Source: Streptacidiphilus sp. 4-A2
GTDB lineage: Bacteria > Actinomycetota > Actinomycetes > Streptomycetales > Streptomycetaceae
Direction: 5' to 3'
Assembly: GCA_014284505.1 (NCBI GenBank)
Contig: JAAFYY010000001.1
Location: forward strand, 7,365,845-7,429,844
DNA: 64,000 nucleotides
Both the position numbers and the translations under genes were made by a program. The notes beneath the pieces were generated by a model. That model worked only from the letters and a program-made list of their open reading frames with translations. It was not told the DNA's origin and ran no database searches. How positions within the stretch are numbered: the first letter of the stretch is position 1; each line of letters begins with the position of its first letter. This document shows, piece after piece, positions 19,997 through 29,107 of the stretch.

Positions 19997-22381
19997 CTAT
20001 CGGGCAGTTGTCCCGGTCGGGTGGCGGCGCAGGAAGCGCCACACCAGCTCCAGCAGCACACCCGCGACCAGGGCGACCGCGACGGCCGTCCAGGGGTCGC
20101 GCCAGCCCTCCAGGCTGAGCTGGAAGAAGCGCTTGAGCCAGGGCACGATCAGGACCAGGGCGAAGCAGCCCCCATCGCCAGCACCAGCAGCACCCGCCAC
20201 CAGGTGTACGGACGGGCAATGATCGCCAGTGCCCACAGCGCGACCAGGAACAGGGTCAGCGTGGTCGCGCTGGTGTCGGCGACCTGTGCGGTGGCGTGGT
20301 CGGAGCGGGCCAGCAGATAGGTGGTGAAGGCGGCGCTGCCCGCGATCACCCCGGCGGGCACCGCGAACCGCAGCACCCGGCGGACGAAACCGCTGTGCGC
20401 CCGGTCGTTGTTGGGGCCAGTGCCAGAAAGAAGGACGGGATACCGATGGTGAGCCCGCTGAGCACGGTGGAGTGGCGCGGCAGGAACGGGTACGGCACCC
20501 GGGTGACAATCACCAGCAGTGCCAGCAGCACCGAATAGACGGTCTTCACCAGGAACAGATTGGCCACCCGCTCGATGTTGCCGATCACCCGGCGGCCCTC
20601 GGCGACGACCAGCGGCAGGGTGGCGAAGCTGTTGTCCAGCAGCACGATCTGGGCGACCGCCCGGGTCGCCTCACTGCCGGCGCCCATGGCCACGCCGATG
20701 TCGGCGTCCTTGAGCGCCAGCACATCGTTGACACCGTCGCCGGTCATCGCCACATGGTGGCCCCGGGACTGGAGGCTCTGCACCAGGTCCCGCTTCTGCT
20801 GCGGGGTCACCCGGCCGTACACCGAGTGCCGCTCGGCCACCTCGGCCAGCTCCGCGTGGTCCTTGGGCAGGGTGCGGGCGTCGACCGGGTCGTCCGCGCC
20901 CGGCAGCCCCAGCGAACCGGCGACCGCGCCGACCGAGACCGCGTTGTCGCCGGAGATGACCTTGGCGGCGACCCCCTGCTGCTCGAAGTAGCGCAGGGTG
21001 CGGCCGGCGTCGGGGCGCAGCCGCTGCCGCAGCACCAGCAGCGCGACCGGCTTCAGGCCGACCGCCGGGTCCGGGGCGTCCAGCGGGGTGTCGGTCCGGC
21101 CGAGCAGCAGCACCCGCAGGCCCTGCGCGCCCAGCTCGTCCACCTCGACCAGGCCGGGTCGCCGGCGGCCAGCAGCACTCGGGGGCGCCGAGCAGCCAGG
21201 TGCCGGGCCCTGCTCCTGCGCCCCGGCGTCGTCCTGGCCCTGGACCGAGGCGCCGGACCACTTGCGGGCAGAGGAGAAGGGGGCGGCCTGGAGCAGCCGC
21301 CAGCCGGGCTGGGCCGGATAGGCGTCGATGATCGCCTGGAGGCTGGCGTTGGGACGGGGTCGGCGGTGCCGAGGACGCCCAGCACCTGCTCCACCCGCGC
21401 CCTGGTCCGGTCGTCCGGGGGCCGGTCGGGTCCTTGAGCAGGCGCAGCTCGGCGACGTCCATGCCGCCCTCGGTGAGCGTCCCGGTCTTGTCCAGGCAGA
21501 CGGTGTCCACCCGGGCCAGCCCCTCGATCGCGGGGAGCTCCTGGACCAGGCACTGGCGCCGGCCGAGCCGGACCACCCCGATGGCGAAGGCCACGGAGGT
21601 CAGCAGCACCAGGCCTTCCGGGACCATCGGCACGATCCCGGCGACCATCCGCCGGATCGCCTCGTCGACGTTGCTGCGGTCCACATAGAGCTGGCTGAGG
21701 ATCAGCCCGAGCGCGGTGGGCAGCAGCATCCAGGTGATGTAGCGCAGGATCGTGTCGATGCCGCTGCGCAGTTCCGAGGAGACCAGGGTGAACCGGCTGG
21801 CCTCCTCGGCCAGTTGCGCGGCGTATGCCTCGCGCCGACCCGGGTGGTGGTGAACGCGCCGGAGCCGGCCACCACGAAGCTGCCGGACATCACCGGGTCG
21901 CCGGGCCGCTTGTGGACCGGGTCGGCCTCGCCGGTCAGCAGTGACTCGTCGATCTCCAGCCCGTCCGCCTCGGCCACCTCGCCGTCCACGGTGACCTTGT
22001 CGCCGGAGCCGAGCTCCACCAGGTCGCCCAGCACGATCTCGCTGTTGGTCAGTTCGCGGGCCTGCCCGTCCCGGCGGACCCGGGGCGGGACTCGCCGACC
22101 ACCGCGAGGCTGTCCAGGGTGTGCTTGGCGCGCAGCTCCTGGAAGATCCCGATGCCGGTGTTGGCGATGATCACGAAGCCGAAGAGGCCGTCCTGCGGCG
22201 GGCCGACCACGACGATCACCGCGAACAGGCAGCCGATGATCGCATTGAACCGGGTCAGCACGTTCGCCCGGACGATCTCGGCGGCCGAGCGGCTGGACCG
22301 CACCGGTACGTCGTTGACCTCGCCCCGGGAGACGCGTTCGGCGACCTCGGTGGAGCTGAGACCCGGCAGGGGTGCGGTCAT
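19997..22381 (-). CDS. P-type cation-transporting ATPase (many frameshifts)
   Basis: ATP-driven membrane cation pump. Segments in order from ATG 22381: TM1-2 region ANVLTRFNAIIGCLFAVIVVV, actuator loop with ESLLTGEADPV (usual TGES reads TGEA), TM3-4 with MVPEGLVLLTSVAFAIG, the phosphorylation site CLDKTGTLTEGGMD, and the hinge MTGDGVNDVLALKDADIGVA; then TM5-10 to a C-terminal RRHPTGTTAR at 19997. At least seven frame switches (about 22090, 21840, 21425, 21345, 21170, 20415, 20180) break it, more than any other gene here, but conserved motifs persist on both sides. Ion specificity cannot be told; a Ca/Mg-type (P2A/P3-like) pump is the best guess. Confidence 0.75.
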
Positions 22382-22468
22382 GCTGCCGACCCTAGGCGGG
22401 CCCGGCCGCCGCCGCCCCCGGGCGTAGGCCGAAAGCTGCGGCCGGCGGCGGGCCTGGCGCCGGCCCGG

Positions 22469-22738
22469 TCAGGCGGTGGGTTCCGGCGTCGCCTCGGCGG
22501 ACTGCCGGGAGCGGGCGATGGCGGCGCGGCGGGCGCGGCAGTACCAGATGCCGATCAGCCCGAGGCCGAAGCCGGCCAGGCAGGTCCACAGCCAGTCGGT
22601 GTGTCCGTGCCGGGACAGCCAGCCGTGGAAGGGCAGCAGCACGACGAAGGCGACCAGCCAGAGCACGGTGCCGCCGGTGACGATGGCGACGTCATTGGCC
22701 TCCATGGGAGGCGCGGAGGGGAGCTTGGTCGTCTTCAC
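22469..22738 (-). CDS. DUF2530 family small membrane protein
   Basis: 89 residues from ATG 22738: a short charged N-terminus, helix ATVTG-like AIVTGGTVLWLVAFVVLLPF, then TDWLWTCLAGFGLGLIGIWY as the second helix and a basic cytoplasmic tail. This matches the actinobacterial DUF2530 pattern. Function unknown. Intact. A 9-bp GC hairpin (22763-22784, GAAG loop) lies just upstream. Confidence 0.8.
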   Translation of the reverse strand: MKTTKLPSAPPMEANDVAIVTGGTVLWLVAFVVLLPFHGWLSRHGHTDWLWTCLAGFGLGLIGIWYCRARRAAIARSRQSAEATPEPTA

Positions 22739-23003
22739 GGGAACAGGGTACGGGGTGGCGGGCCGGGCGGGGAAGCCCGCCCGGGGCGCACCGCCGGTCG
22801 GCGTGAGGGGGCGGGCCGCCCCGGCTCACCCGTTTGGAGGAACGTCCGATCTACGCGCGCAGATGGCCTGGCTCGTTTATAGGATTCATACTGACGACTC
22901 CAGAATGAACGGCGCGTCTCCTTGACTGTCCGTGTACTGACACGTTCGCCGGTTCAGACTCCGAGGCACCCCCACGGCCCCGTCCGCTAAGGAACAGTGC
23001 GCA

Positions 23004-24461
23004 ATGTCATCAGTGGCCGCCGCTCAGGCCGGGTCGCCCGATTCCGGGCCGACCCCGCCCCGCAACGCCGTCGACCGCTACTTCAAGATCTCCGAGCGTG
23101 GCTCCACGGTGGTCCGTGAGATCCGGGGCGGTGCCGCCACCTTCTTCACGATGGCGTACATCATCGTGCTCAACCCGATCATCCTGTCCTCGGGCGTGGA
23201 CAAGTACGGCCATCACCTGAACAGCGGGCAGCTGGTCACCGCGACCGTGCTCACCGCCGCGCTGACCACGCTGCTGATGGGGGTCATCGGCAATGTGCCG
23301 CTGGCGCTGGCGGCCGGGCTGGGCACCAACAGCATTGTCTCGCTCCAGCTCGCACCCAAGATGACCTGGCCGGACGCCATGGGCATGGTGGTGCTGGCCG
23401 GTCTGGCGATCATGCTGCTGGTCGCCACCGGGCTGCGCGAGCGGGTGATGAACGCGGTCCCGCTCGGGCTGCGCAAGGCCATCGCCATCGGCATCGGCCT
23501 GTTCATCGCCCTGATCGGCTTTGTCGACGGCGGCTTCGTCACCCGGATCCCGGACGCCGCGATGACCACGGTGCCGCTCCAGCTGGGCGGCAATGGCCAC
23601 CTGGTTGGCTGGCCGGTGCTGATGTTCGTGGTCTGCGCGCTGCTGACGCTGGTGCTGATGGTGCGCAAGGTGCCCGGCGCGATCCTGATCGGCATCGTGG
23701 CCACCACGCTGCTCGCGGTGCTGGTCGAGAAGGTCGCCACGATCTCGCCCGCCGAGTGGGGGCTGACCGTGCCCAAGATCCCGCACAGCATCGTCTCCAC
23801 ACCGGACTTCGGGCTGCTCGGCAAGGTCAGCCTGTTCGGCGGGTTCCACCAGGTCGGGCTGGTGACCGGGATCCTGTTCGTCTTCACCGTGCTGCTGTCC
23901 TGCTTCTTCGACGCGATGGGCACCATTCTCGGCGTCAGCGACGAGGCGCACCTGCTGGACGCGGAGGGCAACCTGCCCGGCATGAGCAAGGTGCTGATGG
24001 TCGACGGCATCGCCACCGCCCTCGGCGGGATCACCTCCAGCTCCGCCAACACCTGTTTCGTCGAGTCCACCTCGGGCGTCGGCGAGGGTGCGCGCACCGG
24101 TCTGGCCAGCATCGTGACCCGCTGTTCCTTCGGGCTGGCGCTGTTCCTGACCCCGCTGGCGACCATGGTGCCGACCCAGGCGGCCACCCCGGCGCTGGTG
24201 GTGGTGGGCTTCCTGATCCTGTCCAACGGCATCCGCGACATCGACTGGTCCGACTTCACCATCGCCATGCCGGCCTTCCTGACCATGGTGATCATGCCGT
24301 TCACCTACAGCATCACCAATGGCATCGGGATGGGCTTCCTGGTCTTCTGCGTGCTGAAGATCGCCACCGGGCGCTGGCGCGAGGTGCCGGTCGCGCTCTA
24401 CATCGTCGGCGCGGTGTTCGCCTTCTACTACCTGATGCCGGCCCTCGGCCTGGCTCGCTGA
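23004..24461 (+). CDS. NCS2/AzgA-type purine permease
   Basis: A 485-residue intact transporter of the adenine/guanine/hypoxanthine permease branch. Characteristic are REIRGGAATFFTMAYIIVLN and ALAAGLGTNSIVSLQLAP near the N-terminus, LRKAIAIGIGLFIALIGF in the middle and DAMGTILGVSDEA with GGITSSSANTCFVESTSGVG in the second half. About 13-14 helices. Probably proton-coupled purine uptake. Start ATG 23004 is supported by AAGGAAC about 10 bases upstream. Single gene: the region 22739-23003 before it contains no gene, and a strong hairpin follows it. Confidence 0.9.
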   Translation: MSSVAAAQAGSPDSGPTPPRNAVDRYFKISERGSTVVREIRGGAATFFTMAYIIVLNPIILSSGVDKYGHHLNSGQLVTATVLTAALTTLLMGVIGNVPLALAAGLGTNSIVSLQLAPKMTWPDAMGMVVLAGLAIMLLVATGLRERVMNAVPLGLRKAIAIGIGLFIALIGFVDGGFVTRIPDAAMTTVPLQLGGNGHLVGWPVLMFVVCALLTLVLMVRKVPGAILIGIVATTLLAVLVEKVATISPAEWGLTVPKIPHSIVSTPDFGLLGKVSLFGGFHQVGLVTGILFVFTVLLSCFFDAMGTILGVSDEAHLLDAEGNLPGMSKVLMVDGIATALGGITSSSANTCFVESTSGVGEGARTGLASIVTRCSFGLALFLTPLATMVPTQAATPALVVVGFLILSNGIRDIDWSDFTIAMPAFLTMVIMPFTYSITNGIGMGFLVFCVLKIATGRWREVPVALYIVGAVFAFYYLMPALGLAR

Positions 24462-24481
24462 GGCGGCCCCCTCCGGCACGG

Positions 24482-24520
24482 CGGAGCGACCCGTACCCCT
24501 CGGGGGTACGGGTCGCTCCG
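24482..24520 (+). terminator. Strong terminator after the purine permease gene
   Basis: A perfect 18-bp stem (24482-24499 with 24503-24520) with a 3-base loop, 20 bases past the stop. Confidence 0.85.
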
Positions 24521-24605
24521 CTTTGTCGTGCCTTACCTGACGCTTTGCCGTGTCTGTCGGGAATCCAGGTGTGTTCTGTGACACGAAGGACGGCCCCGCT
24601 CATCC

Positions 24606-24631
24606 TTAGGCTAGGTAATGAGATAGACTAA
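24606..24631. promoter_or_regulatory. Imperfect palindrome overlapping the marR start region
   Basis: TTAGGCTAG and, inverted, TTAGTCTAT flank an 8-base centre (7 of 9 positions agree). It ends 4 bases before the ATG at 24636 and includes TAGACT (24624-24629), a possible -10. This suggests an autoregulatory MarR operator and a leaderless transcript, as no ribosome site fits in the gap. Confidence 0.5.
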
Positions 24632-24635
24632 CTAC

Positions 24636-25069
24636 ATGCCTGACCTCTCCGAGGGCGACGCCGCTGCTGTCAGCACGCTGCGCTCTGCCGTGATGCGACT
24701 CTCCCGCCGCCTGCGAAACCAGCGTGTCGAGGAGTCGCTGACCCCTACCGAGATGCAGGTGATGGCGACGCTGGCCCGCTGCGGCAGCGCCACGCCGGGG
24801 AACTCGCACGCAAGGAGCATGTCCAGCCGCCGTCGATGACCCGGATCATCGCGATGCTGGAGGAGAAGGGCCTGGTGCGGCGCGAGCCGCACCCCGACGA
24901 CCGACGGCAGGTCGTCGTCAGCAGCACCGAGCAGGCCGAAAGCATCATCGAGCAGAGCCGGGCCAAGCGCGATGCCTGGCTCGCCGAGCTCGCCACCGGC
25001 CTCACGCCGGAGGAATGGGCGGTCCTGCGGGCCGCCGCTCCTGTGCTGGAGCGCCTCGCGCAACTCTGA
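24636..25069 (+). CDS. MarR family transcriptional regulator (frameshifted)
   Basis: About 144 residues. LRSAVMRLSRRLRNQRVEE and LTPTEMQVMATLARCG form the first helices; then one G is missing near 24798 and the true frame reads GELARKEHVQPPSMTRIIAM, the recognition helix, followed by the wing DDRRQVVVSSTEQ. Dimer-forming wHTH repressor. It begins at ATG 24636 without a ribosome site and ends 24 bases before an MFS gene, the usual MarR/exporter pairing, so it probably controls that transporter in response to a small molecule. Confidence 0.85.
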
Positions 25070-25093
25070 TCCAAAGCTATACAAGGGGACCTA

Positions 25094-26676
25094 TTGCCAT
25101 CGCTGACCGGAGCCACCACAGAGCCCACACGCCCGTCCAATCCCACCAGCCCCCTCAGCACCACTGGCCCCGCCACCGAGGCCGATGCCGCTGAGACGAC
25201 GTTCGCCTCGCCGCTGCTCGCCCCACGGACGACGACCCGACGAACGCACCGCGCCGACCCCGGACACCCGGCCCTCGGCGCTCCGGAACGACCCGCGCGA
25301 CGGCGACCCGCGCGACGGCGACCCGCACGCGGGCGACCCCCGCGCCGCAGGTCCGCGCGAGCCGGCTGCCGAGGCCGCCGAACCCGCCAAGCCCAGGCGC
25401 GGCGGCATGTTCTCCGCGCTGGCCATCCGCAACTACCGCTACTTCTTCCTCGGCCAGGTCGTCTCGAACTCGGGCACCTGGATCCAGCGCGTCGCCCAGG
25501 ACTGGCTGGTTCTCAGCCTCACCGGCAGCGCCTTCGCGGTGGGCATCACCACCGCCATGCAGTTCCTGCCCATGCTGCTGTTCGGCCTGTACGGCGGCGT
25601 GCTGTCGGACCGCTTCTCCAAGCGGAAGCTGCTGATCGCCACCCAGGGCGCCATGGGCGTACTGGCGGCTGTGCTCGCGGTGCTGACGCTCACCGGTGTG
25701 GTCGAGGTCTGGCACATCTATCTGCTGGCCTTCCTGCTCGGCATGGTCACCGTGGTGGACAACCCCACCCGGCAGACCTTTGTCTCGGAGATGGTCGGCA
25801 AGAAGGACCTCGGCAACGCGGTCAGTCTCAACGCCGCGAACTTCCAGACCGCCAGGCTGATCGGACCGGCCATCGCGGGCGGGCTGATGGCCGCCTTCGG
25901 GACCGGCTGGGCCTTCGCCATCAACGCGGCCTCCTTCGCCGCGTGATCCTCGGGCTGCTCGCGATGCGGCAGCTCCGAACTGCACCCCTACCCAGGAACC
26001 CGCGGAGAAGGGGCAGTTGCGGGCCGGGCTGCACTATGTCGCCGGTCGGCCCGACCTGATCTGGCCGATCGTCCTGGTCGGCTTCATCGGCACCTTCGGC
26101 TTCAACTTCGCGATCATCCTTTCCGCCTTCGCCTACCACGTCTTCCATGTGGGGCCCGGCCTCTACGGGCTGCTGAACACCTCGATGGCGGTCGGCTCGC
26201 TGGCCGGGGCACTGCTGGCGGCCCGACGGGCCAAGCCGCGGCTGCGGCTGCTGGTCGGTGCGGCGCTGGCGTTCGGGGTGCTGGAGACGGTCGCCGGATT
26301 CGCGCCGTCCTACTGGGTGTTCGCCGCGCTGCTGACCGTGGTCGGGATGTTCGGGCTGACCCTGAACACCGCCGCCAACTCGCTGATCCAGCTGCGTACC
26401 GCGCCGGTGATGCGGGGCCGGGTGATGAGCCTCTACATGATGGTCTTCGCGGGCGGGACGCCGCTGGGCGCGCCGCTGGTGGGCTGGATCACCGAGCAGT
26501 GGGGGCCCCGGATCGGGCTGCTGACCTGCGGCGCGGTCTCCACGGTCGCGGCCGCGCTGGTCGGCCTGGTGATCGCCCGGGTCGGCAACCTGCGGCTGAC
26601 GCTGGACCTGCGGCGTGGCCCGGAGCACCAGCTGGTCGCCTTTGTCCCCAGGCAGGCCGAACCGGCCAGGTGCTGA
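25094..26676 (+). CDS. MFS exporter, EntS/MFS_3-like (frameshifted)
   Basis: TTG 25094 is preceded by AAGGGG at 5 bases. A long hydrophilic N-terminus includes a repeated D-P-R-D-G stretch (about 25300-25340). The transporter core starts MFSALAIRNYRYFFLGQVVS and WIQRVAQDWLVLSLTGS, with signature VVDNPTRQTFVSEMVG in the first half and FAGGTPLGAPLVGWITE in the second: 12 helices of the MFS drug/siderophore export group. Frame switches near 25220, 25941 and 25990 interrupt it. Located directly after marR, probably one operon. Confidence 0.82.
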
Positions 26677-26709
26677 CCGCCAGGTGCTGACCGCCAGGTG
26701 CTGACCGCC
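26665..26709 (+). repeat. 14-bp tandem repeat at the MFS stop codon
   Basis: Three copies of CCAGGTGCTGACCG in a row, the first containing the stop codon of the MFS gene. No function evident. Confidence 0.6.
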
Positions 26710-26732
26710 CGGTGCCGGCCGGCCGGCTGCTG

Positions 26733-26784
26733 ACCGGCTCGGTGATTCCGCCCGTCCGCCTGCGGGCGGGATCACCGAGCCGGT
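26733..26784 (+). terminator. Long terminator hairpin after the marR-MFS unit
   Basis: Arms 26733-26746 and 26771-26784 pair perfectly over 14 bp, one T-G wobble, then 26748-26754 with 26763-26769 over 7 bp, leaving an 8-base loop. Confidence 0.8.
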
Positions 26785-26873
26785 GGCGCCGCTCCCACGC
26801 CCGGCCACCGCCCGGCCACCATGCCGTCCAGCAGTCCCCGCTTCCGGCGGCGAAAATCAACGAGAATGCGCTG

Positions 26874-27461
26874 ATGAAGCTCTTTGCCGCGATCATGCCG
26901 CCGCAGTCGGCGGTCCAGGAACTGGCCGCCGCCGTCCGGCCGCTGCACGCCCTGCCGCAGGGGGCGTCGCTGCGCTGGACCGACCTGTCCGGCTGGCATC
27001 TGACCCTCGCCTTCCTCGGTCAGGTCGACCCCGAGGCGCTGCCCGAGCTGGGAGAACGCCTGGCCGGGGCCGCCGCCGAGGTACCGGAGTTCGAGCTGGG
27101 GCTGGGCGGCGGCGGACGGTTCGGGGACCGGGCGCTGTGGGCCGGGGTCCACGGCGACACGGCCGCGCTCGGCCTGCTGGCCGCGGCGACCGTGGACGCG
27201 GTCCGGCACGCGGGCCTCGATGTGGACGAGCGCCCCTTCCAGGCCCACCTCACCCTCGCCCGCAGCGGCATCCCCCGCCACGCCACCGGCCGGCGCCGCC
27301 CGCCGCCCGGGGGCCCGGAGCTGGCGCCGCTGGCCGACACCCTCGCGGGCTTCCGCGGCCGGCCCTGGCGGGTCTCCACCCTGGAACTGATGAACAGTCA
27401 CCCCGGGGCCGGGCCTGCACGCTATGAACGCCAGGGGAGCTGGCAGTTGGGCAGAAATTGA
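26874..27461 (+). CDS. thpR: RNA 2',3'-cyclic phosphodiesterase (2H family)
   Basis: 195 residues from ATG 26874 (MKLFAAIMPPQSAVQEL). The two catalytic HxT motifs are present as GWHLTLAFLGQV and FQAHLTLARSG, and the spacing is normal for ThpR/LigT, which opens 2',3'-cyclic phosphate RNA ends to 2'-phosphates. Intact; no cofactor needed. It is isolated between a terminator and the convergent flavin reductase gene, 29 bases away. Confidence 0.88.
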   Translation: MKLFAAIMPPQSAVQELAAAVRPLHALPQGASLRWTDLSGWHLTLAFLGQVDPEALPELGERLAGAAAEVPEFELGLGGGGRFGDRALWAGVHGDTAALGLLAAATVDAVRHAGLDVDERPFQAHLTLARSGIPRHATGRRRPPPGGPELAPLADTLAGFRGRPWRVSTLELMNSHPGAGPARYERQGSWQLGRN

Positions 27462-27490
27462 TTGACCGTCAACTGTGTTGACCAGTGGGG

Positions 27491-28135
27491 CTACTGGCTG
27501 AACTCGCCGAAGCCGCCCCGGTAGAAGAGCAGTGGTCCGGCGTCGGTGCGGGTGGTGGCCAGACCGGCCACCCGGCCGAGCACGATCAGATGGTCGCCGC
27601 CGGTGTGCACGGCGTGGATGGTGCAGTCGACCCAGGCGAGCGCCCCGGTCAGGCGCGGCGCGCCGGTCGCCGGGGCCGGGGTCCAGTCGACCCCGGCGAA
27701 CTTGTCCGCGCCGGTCGCGCTGCTGACCGCGAAAGTCCGGCAGAGCGCGCCCTGGTCGGCGGCCAGCACGCTGACGCAGAACGCCCCGGCGCGGGCGATG
27801 CGCGGCCAGGAGGCGGAGCTCCGGGCGACGCTGAAGCTGACCAGTGGCGGCTCGAGTGACAGCGAGCCGAACGACTGGCAGGCGAAGCCGACCGGGCTGC
27901 CGTCCGCGGTGACGGCGCTGACCACGGTCACCCCGGTGCAGAAGTGCCCGAGCACCGAGCGCAGCAGCGCGCTGTCCGGCGCCGCCGGGCCCGGGTCGGG
28001 CGGCCCGTCCGCGACGGTCGGACGCTCGTCGGCCCGCACGGCGTGCAGTGCCGGGCGCGGCGGCTGGTACGACTCGGGTGCGGCGGTCGCGCGCAGATAG
28101 CGGATGGCGGCCACCGCCATGCCCTCGTGCCCCAT
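27491..28135 (-). CDS. Flavin reductase-like (FMN-binding split barrel) protein
   Basis: FMN/FAD:NADH reductase of the split-barrel family, which supplies reduced flavin to two-component monooxygenases. Motifs: LLRSVLGHFCTGVTVVSAV, PVGFACQSFGSLSLEPPLV and the ending HTGGDHLIVLGRVAGL with PLLFYRGGFGEF. I chose ATG 28135 because GAGGGG lies 5 bases upstream; a TTG at 28177 would add 14 residues but overlaps the palindromic operator. About 214 residues, intact. No partner oxygenase is visible nearby. The operator places it in the local CoA-catabolism regulon. Confidence 0.82.
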   Translation of the reverse strand: MGHEGMAVAAIRYLRATAAPESYQPPRPALHAVRADERPTVADGPPDPGPAAPDSALLRSVLGHFCTGVTVVSAVTADGSPVGFACQSFGSLSLEPPLVSFSVARSSASWPRIARAGAFCVSVLAADQGALCRTFAVSSATGADKFAGVDWTPAPATGAPRLTGALAWVDCTIHAVHTGGDHLIVLGRVAGLATTRTDAGPLLFYRGGFGEFSQ

Positions 28136-28176
28136 CGGGCCCCTCGCGGCTTCGTCGGGGTGCAGGACTCCATTCA

Positions 28177-28195
28177 ATCTGACGCGCTGTCAGAT
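28177..28195. promoter_or_regulatory. Operator copy 1: ATCTGAC-GCGCT-GTCAGAT
   Basis: A perfect 7-bp inverted repeat with a 5-base centre, 42 bases upstream of the flavin reductase start and 23 bases before the -35 of the divergent membrane protein gene. It matches the copy at 32175 in both arms. Confidence 0.75.
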
Positions 28196-28217
28196 GGGAA
28201 GCCCTGGAAATTGCCTC

Positions 28218-28248
28218 TTGACGCGGCCGAACGCTCATTGCCTAGGGT
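28218..28248 (+). promoter_or_regulatory. Vegetative-type promoter for the membrane protein gene at 28282
   Basis: TTGACG (28218-28223), 19 bases, then TAGGGT (28243-28248), close to the principal sigma consensus and about 34 bases before the ATG. Confidence 0.5.
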
Positions 28249-28281
28249 GTGCGAACCAACCCGCGATGAGGGGAAACAACC

Positions 28282-29073
28282 ATGGACACGCAGCTCGGAC
28301 GCTGGTCGCGGGTGACCGGCGCGGTGCTGGGCGGCGTCGTCCTGGTGTCCGCGATACCGGTCTGGGAGATGTGGCACGCGATCACCGGGAACGGCCCGGC
28401 CGTGCCGGACGCGGCCTGGGCCGGCCTGTGGACGCTGCTCCAGTGGGCGGCGGGGGAGTTCGCCGGCTGCCTGGCGGTGCTCGCGCTGACCCGGCTGATC
28501 AGCGGCCGGCTGCTCGGCGGCCGCCGCCCGCTGGTGGTGGGTGCGGTACTGGCCCTGACCGCCGTCCTGGTGGCCCAGCAGCTGGCCTACGCCGGAGCCA
28601 CCCTGGACGACCCGATGGGGTATCTCTACGGGGCGAGCCAGCTGGCCACCACGGTCTTTGTGCCCCTGGTCGCCGGGGCCTGGGTGCTGCGTCCGGTCGG
28701 CGCCGGGCAGTCGCGGCCGATGCCGGATCTGTCCCCGTTCACGGGGATCTGGCAGTCCGCCGCGGGCGTGCTGACGCTGGAGCCGGACGCCGGATTCACC
28801 CTGCGCCGGGCCGGGGAGGCGGTGACCGGCAGCTGGGGGCTGGAGCCGGAGGAGCCGCGGGTGCTCGCGCTCAAGGTGGCCGCGCCGACCGAACTTGGCC
28901 ACGGCTGGCAGACCACCGCGCTGGCGGTCGAGTACGGTCCGGACGGCGGCCTGCTGCTGCGGCTGGACCAGGACCATGCCTTCACCCCGAGGCCCGCCCA
29001 CGCCACGGTCGACCAGGTCGGTCTCGAACACGCGGGCGGCTACAGCGGCCGGCTGGAGATCCTGGAGGGCTGA
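28282..29073 (+). CDS. Four-helix membrane protein with a small C-terminal beta domain, unknown function
   Basis: 263 residues from ATG 28282 (GAGGGGA 8 bases upstream). Hydrophobic helices lie at about 13-32, 45-72, 82-103 and 116-136. The remaining 125 residues are soluble: SPFTGIWQSAAGVLTLEPDA and ALKVAAPTELGHGWQTTALA suggest strands of a small beta-barrel or lipocalin-like fold. I do not recognise the family. Intact and divergent from the flavin reductase gene across a shared operator region, convergent with the enoyl-CoA hydratase gene. Confidence 0.6.
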   Translation: MDTQLGRWSRVTGAVLGGVVLVSAIPVWEMWHAITGNGPAVPDAAWAGLWTLLQWAAGEFAGCLAVLALTRLISGRLLGGRRPLVVGAVLALTAVLVAQQLAYAGATLDDPMGYLYGASQLATTVFVPLVAGAWVLRPVGAGQSRPMPDLSPFTGIWQSAAGVLTLEPDAGFTLRRAGEAVTGSWGLEPEEPRVLALKVAAPTELGHGWQTTALAVEYGPDGGLLLRLDQDHAFTPRPAHATVDQVGLEHAGGYSGRLEILEG

Positions 29074-29107
29074 CCCCGGGGTGGGGCTGAGCCCGGGGTG
29101 CCCGGGG

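Noticed and set aside
22763..22784. GC hairpin upstream of the DUF2530 gene as a terminator
   Set aside because: It lies on the 5' side of both the minus-strand gene and the plus-strand permease gene, so no transcript obviously ends there.
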